Assembly (NCBI GenBank): GCA_910585615.1 | Contig: CAJUFO010000130.1 | Span: forward strand, 1 to 6,949 | Direction: 5' to 3' | DNA: 6,949 bases | Source: an uncultured Acetatifactor sp. | GTDB taxonomy: Bacteria; Bacillota; Clostridia; Lachnospirales; Lachnospiraceae | Shown here: one piece after another, positions 6,036 to 6,949 of the stretch | Position numbering within the stretch: position 1 is the first letter of the stretch | Layout: each line of letters begins with the position of its first letter | Program-made: the position numbers and the translations under genes | The notes under the pieces: generated by a model | The model's input: the letters and a program-made list of their open reading frames with translations, nothing else | Told to the model about the DNA's origin: nothing | The model's database searches: none

Positions 6036-6146
6036 CAGACGACAGCACATGCGCTTCGCGGGCCGGTTTCTAAGGGAAAGCCTGCGGCCAGGCACCCGCA
6101 GGGTGCCGGAAGCGATGTCTGCATAGGAGACAGGAGGGATTTCAGG
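6036..6146 (+). promoter_or_regulatory. Structured GC-rich 5' leader RNA of the DUF436 gene, family unassigned
   Basis: The leader folds by eye into a three-way junction. P1 is CGCTTC (6052-6057) with GAAGCG (6109-6114). It extends outward past single bulges by ACAT/ATGT (6047-6050 with 6115-6118) and CAG/CTG (6043-6045 with 6119-6121). P2 is GCGGGC (6058-6063) with GCCTGC (6080-6085), topped by TTTC/GAAA (6067-6070 with 6076-6079). P3 is GGCACCC (6091-6097) with GGGTGCC (6101-6107). P1 and P2 abut without a gap. Competing pairs exist. CCTGCGG (6081-6087) can pair with CCGCAGG (6096-6102), which breaks P2 and P3. TGTCT (6116-6120) can pair with AGACA (6128-6132), which breaks outer P1 and touches the ribosome binding site. 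I could not match it to a riboswitch class I know. A regulatory role is inference; a merely stable leader is the alternative. Confidence 0.5.
6132..6138 (+). promoter_or_regulatory. Ribosome binding site that fixes the DUF436 start
   Basis: AGGAGGG lies 8 nt before the ATG at 6147, a near-perfect match to the 16S anti-Shine-Dalgarno. No comparable site precedes the in-frame ATG at 6021. Its first base is inside the possible AGACA pairing segment of the leader. Confidence 0.85.
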
Positions 6147-6722
6147 ATGACAGAGGAAATGTCCATAATCGGCAGTGAAGCATATAATGCGGCGAAAGAG
6201 ATTCTGGAGGCCGCGTGCCTTGTGGAGGGAGACCTGTTCGTGGTGGGCTGCTCCACCAGCGAGGTGGCGGGGGCCGGGATAGGCACCTTCTCCAGCCCGG
6301 AGCTGGCGGAGGTGGTGTTCGGCAGCATCTACCAGGCCACCCAGGAGACGGGGGTCTACCTGGCCGCCCAGTGCTGCGAGCATCTCAACCGGGCCCTGAT
6401 ACTCGAAAAGGAAGCGGCGGCCAGGTATGGGTACGAGATTGTCAGCGTGATTCCCCAGCCAAAGGCGGGAGGGGCTTTTGCCACGGCGGCATACAAGACC
6501 TTCGAGGAGCCGGTGGCGGTGGAGCATATCAGGGCCAGGGCGGGCATGGACATCGGTGATACCCTGATTGGGATGCACTTGAAGGACGTGGCCGTGCCTG
6601 TACGGATCCGTACCAGGGAAATCGGCGACGCCCGCGTAGTCTGCGCCCGCACCAGGCCGAAGCTGATCGGCGGCGCAAGGGCAGTATATGGGCCGGACGA
6701 AGACAGCCCTAAGGCGAATTAG
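6147..6722 (+). CDS. YwlG-like protein, TIGR01440/DUF436 family (191 aa)
   Basis: This is a soluble protein of the conserved YwlG/DUF436 family, whose biochemical function I do not know to be established. Hallmark stretches are all present: FVVGCSTSEVAGAGIGTFSS (31-50), LAAQCCEHLNRAL (72-84), VSVIPQPKAGGAFATAAY (99-116) and AGMDIGDTLIGMHLKDVAVP (132-151). Cys35, the Cys76-Cys77 pair with Glu78 and His79, and the late His144 are conserved-looking polar residues that could form an active or metal site; this is inference. Length is close to the roughly 180 residues of B. subtilis YwlG. No signal peptide or membrane segment is seen. The start is set by the AGGAGGG site. The frame is open upstream to 6021, but that part is promoter and leader. 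It is a single-gene transcript with its own promoter, convergent with the phosphatase gene 24 nt away. Confidence 0.9.
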   Translation: MTEEMSIIGSEAYNAAKEILEAACLVEGDLFVVGCSTSEVAGAGIGTFSSPELAEVVFGSIYQATQETGVYLAAQCCEHLNRALILEKEAAARYGYEIVSVIPQPKAGGAFATAAYKTFEEPVAVEHIRARAGMDIGDTLIGMHLKDVAVPVRIRTREIGDARVVCARTRPKLIGGARAVYGPDEDSPKAN

Positions 6723-6746
6723 AACCAGCTGGGGCTCCTGCAGCGG

Positions 6747-6949
6747 CTATTTTTCCGTCAGATCCCGGAGCAGCGCCTCGCAGCCCTCGGTCACGTCCCG
6801 GTAGGTGGCATCGAAGTCGCCGGTATACCAGGGGTCGGAAATGTCGCGGTCAGAGCCCGCGAAAGACAGGAGCTTGTGGATTTTCCCCTCCGGGTCGCTG
6901 CCCAGCATCCGGCGCATGTTGCGGATATTGGCGCTGTCCATGCCGATGA
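6747..6949 (-). CDS. Low-molecular-weight protein tyrosine phosphatase, C-terminal part (N-terminus outside window)
   Basis: The - strand frame is open from the window edge to TAG at 6749-6747, giving about 66 C-terminal residues. Visible motifs are IGMDSANIRNMRRM, the helix after the substrate loop, and ISDPWYTGDFDATYRDV. In the latter the DPWY aspartate matches the general acid of low-molecular-weight PTPases. A last amphipathic helix (EGCEALLRDL) follows. The catalytic CX5R loop lies in the missing N-terminal half, so activity cannot be judged. Members dephosphorylate tyrosine, or arginine in the YwlE branch. The DPWYTGD form looks more like the classical tyrosine branch than the shorter DPF form of YwlE. 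In B. subtilis the ywlE and ywlG genes are close together, so this neighbourhood partly resembles that one, but here the two genes face each other. The ATG at 6941 is internal, not the start. Confidence 0.87.
   Translation of the reverse strand, partial: IGMDSANIRNMRRMLGSDPEGKIHKLLSFAGSDRDISDPWYTGDFDATYRDVTEGCEALLRDLTEK

Noticed and set aside
6065..6138. Cobalamin riboswitch, suggested by AAGGGAA, CCCGC and AGGAGAC fragments
   Set aside because: The order is loosely similar, but the conserved GCCACTG and the full B12 box are missing. The leader is also far shorter than the usual 200 nt. The three-way junction pairs better explain the sequence.
6021..6146. Upstream start for the DUF436 protein, giving 233 residues
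   Set aside because: The ATG lies inside the promoter between -35 and -10, has no good ribosome binding site, and the extra residues do not match the family. The AGGAGGG before 6147 is decisive.
6722..6754. Terminator between the convergent DUF436 and phosphatase genes
   Set aside because: There is a TTTTT at 6750-6754, but the preceding bases form only a short 4-bp stem (GCTG/CAGC) with mismatches. Too weak to call.

Overview
The coding DNA is GC-rich and the spacers are AT-rich. Shine-Dalgarno sites are strong (AGGAGG type), genes are packed with 4-nt overlaps, and promoters are of the sigma-A type with extended -10 elements. The tRNA gene lacks an encoded CCA. Together with the gene families present, this suggests a Gram-positive Clostridia chromosome, probably Lachnospiraceae. 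That placement is inference from gene style, not from a marker gene.

Left edge (1-457, + strand): the C-terminal part of an ABC-2 type permease, cut by the window start. A gene-poor spacer of about 215 bases follows. It holds an 11-bp hairpin that probably terminates the leftward operon.

Centre (673-5606, all - strand, read right to left): a complete sensing and transport cassette. It consists of an OmpR-family response regulator, a two-TM sensor histidine kinase (ATGA overlap with the regulator), a MacB/LolD-type ABC ATPase, and a 746-residue FtsX-type permease (GTGA overlap with the ATPase). Promoter-like elements precede both the regulator and the ATPase. The two elements share one architecture: GTCAC and TGTAA boxes 10 bp apart, then an extended -10 at identical spacing. 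The simplest reading is that the phosphorylated regulator activates its own operon and the transporter operon. Such cassettes usually handle antimicrobial peptides or other cell-envelope-active compounds, but the substrate cannot be read from the sequence.

Right part (5689-6949): a tRNA-Ala(GGC) gene on the - strand with its own promoter and a strong terminator. Divergently, a + strand gene of the YwlG/DUF436 (TIGR01440) family has a near-consensus promoter and a GC-rich leader of about 110 nt. The leader can fold into a compact three-way junction with competing pairings next to the ribosome binding site. The window ends in the C-terminal part of a convergent low-molecular-weight protein tyrosine phosphatase.

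The best leads are the paired regulator-controlled promoters and the unassigned structured leader of the DUF436 gene. No mobile element, CRISPR array or defence system was seen.
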